Source: Gemmatimonadota bacterium
GTDB lineage: Bacteria; Gemmatimonadota; Gemmatimonadetes; Longimicrobiales; Gaopeijiaceae
Direction of reading: 5' to 3'
NCBI GenBank assembly: GCA_007125845.1
Contig: SLCK01000041.1
Span: forward strand, 1-53,053
Length of the DNA: 53,053 bases
In this document: piece by piece, positions 31,597-43,179 of the stretch
Position numbering within the stretch: the stretch's first letter is position 1
How the letters are laid out: each line of letters begins with the position of its first letter
Program-made: the position numbers and the translations under genes
Notes under the pieces: model-generated
What the model was told of the DNA's origin: nothing
The model's database searches: none
What the model saw: only the letters and a program-made list of their open reading frames with translations

Positions 31597-32628
31597 TCAA
31601 TCGGGACTGATTCGCACCACCCAACCCGGCTCGGGCATGCTCCAGTCCGTACCGGGCGGGAGCACGGCCTCCATCCGGGCGACGAACGTCTCCAGGTCCG
31701 TTCCCGGCACCGAGCGCAGCGCCTCCGTCCGCGGCCGGAAGAAGTCCTCCCAGTGCCCCAGGAAGACCTGCCTGGGCGCGAGCCGCTCCAGGACCGCCTC
31801 CGGGTAGCCGTCCACCTCCTCGTACCCCGGAGGACAGAGGATCGCCAGATCCACCCCGATCCCGTCGTCGAGGGGAGGGGGAAAGCCGGCCGGAGCCTCC
31901 GAGGCGGCGTCCTGGTAGTGGACCCGGTAGATCACCGACCCGTCCTCGGCCAGGAAGTCCACCAGGTAGGCGAGGGGCGTCCCCTCGAGCCACTCCCAGG
32001 CGCGGTCCGGAAGCTCCTGGGCCGGCTCCTCCTGTTGGCCACGGTAGAGGTGGATGCCCATGAAGTGCGGCGCGTGGCCGGACCGGAGCGCCATGAACCG
32101 GATTCGTCCTCCGGACACGTACGTCCACTCCCCCGCGGACGCGTGGTCTCCGGCCGACTCCTCCACGGACACGAGCCTTGCGGGATCCAGCTCCGGATCC
32201 CCCTGGAGCAGATTGACCGCCGTGCGGCTCCCGTAGACGCGAGCGGAAGGCGCCTTGCGGCGGGCGATGTAGGGAACGTCCATCAGGTGGTCGTAGTGGG
32301 CGTGACCCACCAGGATGGCCTCCACATCCGAGACCGGCGGGAGGAAGCGGTCCACCATCGCCGTGTCGGTGGCGATCCTGCCCACCCCTACCTCGAAGAG
32401 CCCGGGATTCGAGAAGAAGGGCGCGGTCAGGAGCGAGGCCTCACCCATGCGAAAGAGCCAGCCGCCCACTCCCAGGTATTGGATGGTGACCGCCTCCTCC
32501 CCCTGAGTGCAGCAGCGGAGATCGACCGCGCCCGCGTCGATGGGAAGGGATCTGGCCGGGGTCCCGCACCCGGCCGTGAGGGCGGCGCAGAGGAGCAGGG
32601 TGCGGAGGGCACGTCCGGACCCGGGCAT
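31597..32628 (-). CDS. Metallo-beta-lactamase-fold hydrolase, lipoprotein
   Basis: 343 residues with a lipoprotein signal (LCAALTAGC, Cys 21). The MBL fold is shown by HAHYDH (zinc ligands), a following SGHAPHF, the VHYQD strand and a final LGHWEDFF histidine. Early Cys pair in LRCCTQGEE is unusual. It resembles UlaG- or NAPE-PLD-like members that hydrolyse phosphodiesters or lactones, but the substrate is unknown. It starts 11 nt after the aminotransferase stop and is the last gene of the long minus-strand run. Confidence 0.82.
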   Translation of the reverse strand: MPGSGRALRTLLLCAALTAGCGTPARSLPIDAGAVDLRCCTQGEEAVTIQYLGVGGWLFRMGEASLLTAPFFSNPGLFEVGVGRIATDTAMVDRFLPPVSDVEAILVGHAHYDHLMDVPYIARRKAPSARVYGSRTAVNLLQGDPELDPARLVSVEESAGDHASAGEWTYVSGGRIRFMALRSGHAPHFMGIHLYRGQQEEPAQELPDRAWEWLEGTPLAYLVDFLAEDGSVIYRVHYQDAASEAPAGFPPPLDDGIGVDLAILCPPGYEEVDGYPEAVLERLAPRQVFLGHWEDFFRPRTEALRSVPGTDLETFVARMEAVLPPGTDWSMPEPGWVVRISPD

Positions 32629-32639
32629 GCAGCCCCTGC

Positions 32640-33515
32640 TCAGGCGACGGTCTGCAGGGCCACGCCGCACTCTTCCGCAATCCGATCCAGAAAGCGCCCG
32701 TGAAGGGTCCGGGTGACCGGTCCAGGGCGGCCGTCCCCGACCGGGCGGCCGTCGATCCGCACGACCGGGCGCACCTCGGTGGTGCTCCCCGTCAGGAAGA
32801 CCTCGGACACCTCCGGCAGCTCCTCGGAGGGGAGGGGCCTCTCCTCGACCGGGATCCCGGCCTCGCCGGCCAGCTCCAGAATCGCCTCGCGGGTGATCCC
32901 CGGCAGGATCTGGTTCGAGGCCGGATGGGTCAGAAGCACTCCGTCTCGCACGAAGAAGAGATTGCTGTGGGCGCCTTCCACCGCGATCCCGTCCCGCACG
33001 AAGATCGCATCGTTGGCCTCTCGCCGCCGCGCGGTCTCCTGTGCGAGGACCGAGGGGAGAAGCTGAAGGGTCTTGATATCGGTCCTGGCCCAGCGGGAAT
33101 CGGGGATCGTGATGGCGGAGGATCCGCGGTTCCATTCGCCGGCCTCCCGTCTCGCGAACCGGCGCGCGTACGCGTACACGGTCGGGGCGGTGTCGGACGG
33201 AGGAAAGTGGTGTGTGCGTGGCGCCGCCCCCCTCGTGACCTGGAAGTAGACGACGGCCATCTCCTCGTCCTTCAGCTCGTTCCGGGAAAGGATCTCCCGG
33301 TGAATCCCTTTCATGCCGGTGACGTCGTAGTCGATCCCCAGACCGCGGAGCCCCCTGCGGAGCCGAGCCATGTGGCGATCGAGGCGGAAGGGCTCACCTC
33401 CGTACACGGGCGTGACCTCGTAGACGCCGTCCCCGAAAAGGAATCCCCGGTCATCGACCGAGAGATGCGCCTGCTCGCTGGGGAGGTACTCCCCATTCAA
33501 GAACACCACGTCCAT
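32640..33515 (-). CDS. dat: Class IV aminotransferase, probably D-amino-acid aminotransferase
   Basis: PLP enzyme of fold type IV, 291 residues. Seen: FLNGEYLPSEQAHLSVDDRG, FGDGVYEVTPVYGG, the PLP lysine in TDIKTLQLLPSVLA, VEGAHSNLFFVRDG and EVFLTGSTTEVRPVV. The pattern is closer to D-alanine/D-glutamate aminotransferase than to branched-chain aminotransferase (IlvE) or aminodeoxychorismate lyase, but these are hard to separate by eye. A D-amino-acid enzyme would supply D-Glu or D-Ala for the wall. The ATG follows a GGAGGGG. It lies 26 nt after pspA. Confidence 0.8.
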   Translation of the reverse strand: MDVVFLNGEYLPSEQAHLSVDDRGFLFGDGVYEVTPVYGGEPFRLDRHMARLRRGLRGLGIDYDVTGMKGIHREILSRNELKDEEMAVVYFQVTRGAAPRTHHFPPSDTAPTVYAYARRFARREAGEWNRGSSAITIPDSRWARTDIKTLQLLPSVLAQETARRREANDAIFVRDGIAVEGAHSNLFFVRDGVLLTHPASNQILPGITREAILELAGEAGIPVEERPLPSEELPEVSEVFLTGSTTEVRPVVRIDGRPVGDGRPGPVTRTLHGRFLDRIAEECGVALQTVA

Positions 33516-33541
33516 CGCGGGCCCCTCCCTCGTGCTGCGGG

Positions 33542-34363
33542 TCAGTCGGACTCCCCTCTCTCCAATCGATCGAACTCCCTGAGCAGCTTCTCGTCCCCCT
33601 CTTCCGCTTCTCCCTCCCCCTCTTCACTGCTTGCCCCGCGGCCGCCCGACGAGATCTGGCGCGGCTCCTCGGAGGCCCCTTCGAGCAGACCCATGCGCTG
33701 CTTCAGCGCCCGCAGACGCCTCTCGGAGTCGTCGTCCCCGGACTCCTTCTCGAGGAGACCGAACTCCTCCTCCAGCGGGTCCCCCCTGAGCTCCTCCGAC
33801 AGCTCGGAGGCCGCGAGGCTCCTGCGCTCCTCATCCTCGATCCTCTCGGCCATCCGATCGAACGCCTCGAACGCCGACGTGTCCGAGAGCCCCGACATCG
33901 TCTCGTGGATGCGCTTCTGAGCCTGGGCCCGCTTCTGCTTCGCGACGAGGAGGTTGCGCTTCCTCCTGGCCTCCTCGATCCTCTCGTTGAGCGTCCGGAG
34001 CGCCCCCTTGAGCTTCTCGGTCTCGACGGATTGGTGGCGCCACGTCTCCTCGAGGGTTCGAGCCCGCTCCGCGTGCTCCTGCTGCCTCAGGAGAGCCTGC
34101 TTGGCCAGATCGTCCCGGCCTTCCCGCACGGCGAGCACCGCCCGTTCTTCCCACTCGCGCGCCTGCGTCGCCTCGTTCTCCCCCTGGGACCGGAGCCGCC
34201 GCTCGTCGGCGATCGCCGAGGCCACCTCCTGTTTGGCCCTGGAGAGCTGGTTCCGCATGTCGAGAATGATCTGGTTCAACATCTTCTCCGGATCCTCCGC
34301 CCGGGAGATCATGTCGTTGATGTTGGACTTGAAGAGGGTGGAAATCTTGCGCAGGATGCTCAT
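33542..34363 (-). CDS. pspA: PspA/IM30 (Vipp1) family membrane-stress protein
   Basis: ESCRT-III-like protein that forms helical rods on stressed inner membranes. The 273-residue product begins with the amphipathic helix MSILRKISTLFKSNINDMIS, then long coiled coils (residues 25-190: EDPEKMLNQIILDMRNQL, ERARTLEETWRHQSVETEKL) and KRAQAQKRIHETMSGL. Beyond the core a low-complexity Ser/Gly/Glu tail of ~40 residues ends RLERGESD. It lies 4 nt after the YbjN-like gene, so both are made together; the PspF/PspBC regulators are absent. Confidence 0.93.
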   Translation of the reverse strand: MSILRKISTLFKSNINDMISRAEDPEKMLNQIILDMRNQLSRAKQEVASAIADERRLRSQGENEATQAREWEERAVLAVREGRDDLAKQALLRQQEHAERARTLEETWRHQSVETEKLKGALRTLNERIEEARRKRNLLVAKQKRAQAQKRIHETMSGLSDTSAFEAFDRMAERIEDEERRSLAASELSEELRGDPLEEEFGLLEKESGDDDSERRLRALKQRMGLLEGASEEPRQISSGGRGASSEEGEGEAEEGDEKLLREFDRLERGESD

Positions 34364-34367
34364 CGCG

Positions 34368-34769
34368 TCAGCCCTCCGCGGCCGAAGGAGCGAGGGACCG
34401 GATGCGCTCCACGTGACTCGCCGCGGCCATCAGCAGGCTCTCGACCGAGGCCTGGAGCCGGGCGTAGTCGAGACCCTCGAGCTGCAGGGTGTCGAGGAGT
34501 ACGAGCTCTTCTCCCTCGATCCCGTAGGCGCCGTGGACGACGTCGCTCGCATTCAGCTCGAGCAGGGTCCGGTAGAGCGGTGCCAGGGCGGGATCCGGCG
34601 GGGGCAGGTCCATCACCTTGAGGCGCAGGACCAGAAGCGGCGGGGAGTGGTCGAGCACGAGGGGGACGCCCTCCTCCCCACCCCGCAGGAGGTACATCCC
34701 CTCGGCAATCTCCTCGTGCTCCAGATCCATCCGGATGAGGTAGCTCTCGAGGTCTTCACGGCTCAGCAT
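34368..34769 (-). CDS. YbjN/CesT-like small protein
   Basis: 133 residues, acidic, soluble, alpha/beta. It looks like the YbjN/type III chaperone-like fold: N-terminal helix REDLESYLIRMDLEHEEIA, strands MYLLRGG, VPLVLDHSPPLLVLRLKV, then LYRTLLELNA and a central YGIEGEELVLLDTLQLEG. I recognise the fold class only; the function is unknown. The ATG at 34769 has AAGGGGG upstream and was preferred over a TTG at 34820 inside uvrA. Tight spacing to pspA (4 nt) suggests it serves PspA. Confidence 0.72.
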   Translation of the reverse strand: MLSREDLESYLIRMDLEHEEIAEGMYLLRGGEEGVPLVLDHSPPLLVLRLKVMDLPPPDPALAPLYRTLLELNASDVVHGAYGIEGEELVLLDTLQLEGLDYARLQASVESLLMAAASHVERIRSLAPSAAEG

Positions 34770-34797
34770 CGTCGCCCCCTTGAGGTGCGCGTCGGGT

Positions 34798-37685
<2,888 letters not shown>

Positions 37686-37689
<4 letters not shown>

Positions 37690-38543
37690 CTACCCAGGGT
37701 GCCTCGCAGCTCCCGCAGACGGGCGATCCGGTCCTCCGTCGGAGGATGCGTCCGGAAGAGCTTCGTGAAGGCCTGCCCGCGCACCCCGGCGAGCGGGTTG
37801 ACGATCGCGAGCTGAGCCGCCGCGGGATTCACCTCCATCGGAATTCTCTGGGCGGCGCTCTCCAGGCGCTGCAGCGCGCTCGCCAGTCCGTCGGGAGTGC
37901 CGGCGATCTCGGCGCCCGTACGGTCCGCCTGGAACTCGTTCGCGCGTGAGATCCCCATCTGGACGATCATCGCGGCCATCGGAGCAATGATCGACATGAC
38001 GATCAGCGCGATCGGATTGCGATCGCCGCCGCGTCCGCCGCCCAGGATGGCTCCCCAGCGGGCCACGGAAGCGAGGAGCGCGATCGCACCCGCCATCGTC
38101 GCCGCGATGGTCGACACCAGCATGTGGTAGTGCTTGATGTGGGCCAGCTCGTGCGCGATCACGCCCTCGAGCTCCTTCCGGTCGACGAGCTGCATCAGGC
38201 CGGCGGTCACGCAGACGACGGCTTTCTTGTGACTGCGCCCCGTCGCAAAGGCGTTCGGCTGTTGAGCGGGCGCCAGCGCAACCACCGGCATGGGAAGGCC
38301 GGCGCGCTGCCGGAGCTCGTCCACCATGCGGTAGAGGTCGGGAGCGTCCTCCGGGCCGATGATCTTCGCCTTGTACATGCGCAGGACCACTTTGTCGCTG
38401 AACCAGTACATCCCGAAGTTCATGACGGCGGCAATGAAGAAGAAGAGCACCGCGCCGTGCTGCCCGGCGAAGTACCCGCCGAGCACGACCAGGAGGGCCG
38501 TGAGCCCCGCCATCAACGTGAAGACCTTGAACTGCTGCATCAT
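37686..38543 (-). CDS. htpX: Membrane zinc metalloprotease HtpX
   Basis: M48-family inner-membrane protease for quality control of membrane proteins. The 285-residue product has two N-terminal helices ([17 protein letters not shown] and [17 protein letters not shown]), the [18 protein letters not shown] strand, the zinc site [11 protein letters not shown], two more hydrophobic segments, the third zinc ligand in [16 protein letters not shown] and [16 protein letters not shown]. The ATG at 38543 is the first of two adjacent Met codons. Region 38544-38683 upstream holds GC-rich inverted repeats without a T-tract. Confidence 0.96.
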
Positions 38544-38683
38544 CGTGTCGTCGCCCTCTATCGAAGGAGCTGTTCGAAATGGTGGTTTCGGTCCGCCCGC
38601 CGGGGTCCCCGGAGGGGGGACGGATCCGGCATGATTGATACCCGCTGGGGTTCCCGGGGTGCCCCGCGGGCGCGGGGGTGCGC

Positions 38684-41600
38684 TCAGTACCCCCACTCGC
38701 GAAAGATGGAGAGCCCCACGACCTTCGAAAGACGGATTCCGAGCTCACCGAACCCCGACACGCCCTCCCGCGCGAAGCGGTCCTCGACGAATCCCTCCAT
38801 CGTCCAGGTGTCGGTGAACCGCCACTCCAGCCGCGCACCCGGGAGTTGCGTCTGGGAACGGGTGCCGAGACCGGTCAGAGGCCGGAGGACGAGGGCCAGG
38901 AAGAGATCCTGACCGACGTACTGACCCACCTCGATCTGGGTGTCCGCAAAGGTGCCCCCGAACCCGGAATCGGTCTGGAGCCCTCCCCCTTCCTGGGACT
39001 GCGTGATCAGGAAGTAGTCGACCCCGAACTGTTGGGCCACGACCGAGCCGAGCTGCGTGGCGAGCGTCCCGATTCCCACGCTCACCCCGGCCCCGGCCGC
39101 TCCCTGGAGGACCGAAGTCTCGCCCGAGGCGAGGGCGTAGGAGGGACGCCCGAAGATCAGGTAGCTGATCAGGTCGGACTCGGCAATGGGAGGCTGGGCG
39201 TCGGTCGAGAGCCGCACCTCGGGGGAGATCAGCGTCCCCTCCACCTGCGCGATGATGTTCAGCGGCTCCCCGCCCTCGCGCCTGAGGCGGTTCACCGCCT
39301 CGATGGTCAGGCTCGGATTGATCCCCGGTGTGCCTACGAACTCGATCGTGCCCTCGACCACCTGGAATTGCCGGCCGAATGCGGTGTAGGCGCCCCGAGT
39401 GGCCTCGAGGGACCCGAGCAGAAGCAGCTCGCGGGCGGGCCGGTCGAAGGTCACGATGAGCTCGCCCCCCATCTCCACATCCATCTCCCGGGACCGAAGC
39501 CAGAAATCCCTCTGGATGTCGAGATCCACGTCCACCCGGAGGTTCTGGATGAACGGGTTCTGCGCGGCCTCGACCACGGGGCGCACGGCGACCAACGTGG
39601 TGTCGACCACGTCGAAGAAGGCCGGATCGGTGAGATCGATGACCTCGGCCGTCCGGGCGATCTCCTCCAGGAAGATGGAGCCCTGCTCAACCCTCACGGT
39701 GCCGCCGACCCGCGGAGCCGTGAACGAACCGGTCAGGGTCACCTCGCCGCCGACGCGCGAGGTGAGGTCCCTGCGCTCCACGGCCTGGAACCCACTCGCC
39801 GAGATGCTCAGGTCGAACACCGGATCGGTCAGCTCCTCCAGCGAGATGGTCCCCGAGACCTGGGCCGTTCCCCGGGCTCGCGCCGAGCCCTCCACCTCCA
39901 CCACGCGGTCCTCTCGCAAGCGCATGTCGGCGCTGATCCCCGTGGTGAATACGCCCAGTTCAGGGAGGGACAAGCCCCCGTCCCGCAGCCGGAGCTCCCC
40001 GCTGGGGCGGAGCTCCCGGGGCGTGCCGCGGAGCTGAATGGTGCCGTCCAGGGAGCCCTCCACCTCCTCCAGCGCCTCCAGGAAGGCGAGGGCCGTGGCT
40101 GCGGGCAGGGAGTCCACGACGAGGGTCAAGTCGACGTTCCGGTCCGGGAACCGGTCCTCCACCCGCTCGAAGGCGAGGTTTGCCGGCACCCGTCCCTCGA
40201 GGGAAAGGAGCGGCTGACCGTCCAACTCGGCGAACATGTTCGTGACGACCAGTTGATCGGCGTACTCCAGCGTCCCTTCGACCCGGGAGAGGTGCGCGCC
40301 GTTCGAGGCGAAGTCGAGCACATGGAAGGTGCCCTCGATCCTCGGCGCCCCGGCGGGACCGCGCACGGAGACGTCGAGGGCGAGAGTGCCTTCCGGGAGC
40401 TGGTCCGCCTGGAGGATCTGACCGAGCCGGTGGAGCTCCATGCCCGCGACTTCCATCGTGAAGTCGGAGTCCCCGTCCAGGTCAAGCACGCCCCCGGCCT
40501 CGAACCGAACCTCCTCGGCGGCCATCCCTGACGGGCGAACGAGTCGCAGGCGATCCACCTCGACCGAGGACCGGGTCGCGGCGATCCAGGCGGGAGCATC
40601 CAGCCTCCACTCGGCATCGTCGAACTCCAGGGCCAGGCTCTCGAGGTCGAGCTCCACCCTTACCGAGTCGTGCGAGAAGGCACTCTGGAGGCGAAAGCCT
40701 TCCCCCTCGCTTCGCCAAACGTCCAGGTGGATCTCACCCGCCCCGGGCGCGTACTCGATCTCCCCGGCCGCCGCGATGAAGTCGAACTCACCAATGCGGA
40801 AGTCTCCGACATCGAAGCTTCCCGACGCCTCCCAGTCCTCCTGTCCGCCCCACCACCCCAGGAAGTCGACCCGTGCGCGAGTCGCCGCGAGCGCCCCGAA
40901 GCCCCCGTCCTGCAACTCCGAGAACCCGTCCACTCCGAGGTCGTTCACCCCGCCCCGCAATGTGACCTCTCCGAAGGCCCGCCCTTCGAGGACGATCTCC
41001 TCCTCGGTGCCCAGCGTGTCGGGATCGATGCCGTCCATTCTGAGGATCTCCCGCTCAAGGTCGGTCAAGGTGTCGGCCGCGATCGGCTCCTCCCCCAGGT
41101 AGATCGGCCGGATCTCGCTCAGCGACTCCGCCTCCCACACGAGAAACACCTCGCCCTCCGGCTCCCCATCCCGGAGCGCCAGATCCCCGCTGCCGGATAC
41201 CATGAGGAACGACGAGGCCAGCTCCAGCTCCTCGATCGAGAGCCGGCCTCCGGCGGCCATCAGGTGCGTATCCAGCCGCTCGACCTCCGCCCCGCCGATC
41301 CGGGAGCCCCCCAGCCCGAGCCGGAGCTCGCCGGCGAGCTCCTCGAATTCGAAGCCGGAGCCATCGAGCAGGAAGCTTCCGTTCAGGACCGTCGGCTCGG
41401 GCAGCGCTTCCACGAGCTGGTGGAGACGGAATTCCTCGAGGACCCCGCTCGCCCGGTAACCGGCAGCGGGATCGCGGGCGTCGATGCGCGCCTCCGCTTC
41501 GAGGATCCCCGCCGGAGTCTCGAGTCTCCCCACGAGCCCGAGATCGGCCAGGACGCCGTCCACCCGGACCGGCCCGGACAGCTCCCCGGTGACGGGCAGC

Positions 41601-43177
41601 TCCCGGTCCAATCCGAGCGCCAGACCGTCGAGCGAAAGCGGGCTCAGCGTGGTGGACAGCGCCAGCTGCAGCTCAGGCTCCTCCCCTCCCGTGGTGCTCA
41701 CCGATCCCACCGCGACGATCCTCGACGAGAAGACCCCGTCGGCGCCGGCAATGCGGTGCTCGAGCTCGGCCGTGAGGTTCACCCCCGAAGCGAGCCCACC
41801 CGAGGCCTCCACGTGCAACCGCCCCTCCCCGGCTATCGGGAGGTCGGGAGCGATGAGCTCCAGCGTGGCGAAATCCAGCGGGTCGATCACGAGGGAGAAC
41901 TCGCTGACTTCCGGCGACTCCCCGAGGTGGAGGAGCCCGTCGAACTCCGCGGTCGAGAAGGCGAGCTCCCTCTCCGGCTCCTCGTAGCTGAGCGAGCCCT
42001 GCACCGCGAGCGCACCCAGCGGCCCCGAAGCGCTCAGGCGCCCACGCACGCGTCCGTCGATCGGGAGCGGCTCATCCAGCCAGGGATCCAGCTCGCTCAG
42101 CGCGAAGGGCAGAAGCTCCACGGACGTGTCCGCCAGTCGTGGCCCGTCTTCCAGATCGAGTCCGAAGTCACCCACGACGCGGCTCTCCCCGATCTGCATG
42201 TCGGCGGAGGTGACCCGCCACTGGCTCGCATCCAGGTGCCCGACGCCGCTCAGAGAGAGAGTCCCCTCTCCGTCCGGAACTCGCTCGTCGATCCAACGGA
42301 GGTCCGCGAGCCGGAGGGTCGGCGCGTCCAACTCCACGTCCACTTCCAGACTCTGCCAGTCGAAGGTCGCCCGGCCCGCGAGCTCCGAACCCGGAAGCCG
42401 GATCCGCTCGCCCTCGATGGCGACCTGACTTCCCCGCCGGGTGAGCGTCCCGACGAGCTCGTCGATCCGGAAGGGCTCGTCCAGGATGTGGCCGGTCAAC
42501 GAGAGAGACTGGAACTCGACCCGCTCCCCCTCCCCGTCGGGATCGAGCAGGTCGGCCTCCGCGATCCTCATGTCCAGATCGGAGAAACGGAAGAGCCGGT
42601 AATGCTCGGCGGCCCCGTCCGGTTGTCCATCCCGCACCAGCACCTCCGTGATCCCGCGGTCGGGAAGCTCGTCTTCATCCGCCGGGAGACGAACGACCAA
42701 CTCTCCGTCGTGCACCGCGGCCCTCCGGAGGGAGATGGAGAACCCGGGCCCTTCACCGGGCTCCTCCCGGTCGCCCGCGAAGATCCGCTCGAGGTTGGAG
42801 CGGGTGTCCCCGTGCAGCGTCTCGATCGTGACCCGGGGTCGCCAGATGTCGGCCGGGACGAACACGAGCTCTCTGCGCAGGATTTCCCGAAGGGAGTACT
42901 GCACCCGGATCGAGTCCGCCTCCAGGAAGGGGCGGCCCTCCGGGTCCCGGATCGCGACCCCGTGCAGAGTCACCCCGCGCAGGAGGCCGTCGGACCTGAG
43001 CCCGTCCACGGCCACGTCCCCGTCGATGTAGCGGGGCAACTGGTTCAGCGCCGTGCGCAAGGCGAAGTCATGGCCCGGCTGGGTCTGGAGGAGGATGTAC
43101 ACTGCCCCCACCAGGACGAGGAGGAGGAGGACGAGCCCGGCTCCAATCCACCCGAAGACCCTCAGCGTCGTCGCCAT
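38684..43177 (-). CDS. tamB: TamB-like inter-membrane lipid transport protein (DUF490)
   Basis: Anchored in the inner membrane and spanning the periplasm, AsmA/TamB proteins move phospholipid to the outer membrane. The 1497-residue product has an N-terminal helix (GWIGAGLVLLLLVLVGAVYI), a long region of repeating beta strands (DVAVDGLRSDGLLRGVTLHG and on), and the C-terminal DUF490 domain (~1150-1497) with VEGTIEFVGTPGINPSL, SDLISYLIFGRPSYAL and the ending FREWGY. The ATG at 43177 lies 2 nt after the Omp85 stop; an open frame upstream runs through that gene and is spurious. Proteobacterial TamB is about 1260 residues, so this is long. Confidence 0.93.
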   Translation of the reverse strand: MATTLRVFGWIGAGLVLLLLVLVGAVYILLQTQPGHDFALRTALNQLPRYIDGDVAVDGLRSDGLLRGVTLHGVAIRDPEGRPFLEADSIRVQYSLREILRRELVFVPADIWRPRVTIETLHGDTRSNLERIFAGDREEPGEGPGFSISLRRAAVHDGELVVRLPADEDELPDRGITEVLVRDGQPDGAAEHYRLFRFSDLDMRIAEADLLDPDGEGERVEFQSLSLTGHILDEPFRIDELVGTLTRRGSQVAIEGERIRLPGSELAGRATFDWQSLEVDVELDAPTLRLADLRWIDERVPDGEGTLSLSGVGHLDASQWRVTSADMQIGESRVVGDFGLDLEDGPRLADTSVELLPFALSELDPWLDEPLPIDGRVRGRLSASGPLGALAVQGSLSYEEPERELAFSTAEFDGLLHLGESPEVSEFSLVIDPLDFATLELIAPDLPIAGEGRLHVEASGGLASGVNLTAELEHRIAGADGVFSSRIVAVGSVSTTGGEEPELQLALSTTLSPLSLDGLALGLDRELPVTGELSGPVRVDGVLADLGLVGRLETPAGILEAEARIDARDPAAGYRASGVLEEFRLHQLVEALPEPTVLNGSFLLDGSGFEFEELAGELRLGLGGSRIGGAEVERLDTHLMAAGGRLSIEELELASSFLMVSGSGDLALRDGEPEGEVFLVWEAESLSEIRPIYLGEEPIAADTLTDLEREILRMDGIDPDTLGTEEEIVLEGRAFGEVTLRGGVNDLGVDGFSELQDGGFGALAATRARVDFLGWWGGQEDWEASGSFDVGDFRIGEFDFIAAAGEIEYAPGAGEIHLDVWRSEGEGFRLQSAFSHDSVRVELDLESLALEFDDAEWRLDAPAWIAATRSSVEVDRLRLVRPSGMAAEEVRFEAGGVLDLDGDSDFTMEVAGMELHRLGQILQADQLPEGTLALDVSVRGPAGAPRIEGTFHVLDFASNGAHLSRVEGTLEYADQLVVTNMFAELDGQPLLSLEGRVPANLAFERVEDRFPDRNVDLTLVVDSLPAATALAFLEALEEVEGSLDGTIQLRGTPRELRPSGELRLRDGGLSLPELGVFTTGISADMRLREDRVVEVEGSARARGTAQVSGTISLEELTDPVFDLSISASGFQAVERRDLTSRVGGEVTLTGSFTAPRVGGTVRVEQGSIFLEEIARTAEVIDLTDPAFFDVVDTTLVAVRPVVEAAQNPFIQNLRVDVDLDIQRDFWLRSREMDVEMGGELIVTFDRPARELLLLGSLEATRGAYTAFGRQFQVVEGTIEFVGTPGINPSLTIEAVNRLRREGGEPLNIIAQVEGTLISPEVRLSTDAQPPIAESDLISYLIFGRPSYALASGETSVLQGAAGAGVSVGIGTLATQLGSVVAQQFGVDYFLITQSQEGGGLQTDSGFGGTFADTQIEVGQYVGQDLFLALVLRPLTGLGTRSQTQLPGARLEWRFTDTWTMEGFVEDRFAREGVSGFGELGIRLSKVVGLSIFREWGY

Positions 43178-43179
43178 GG

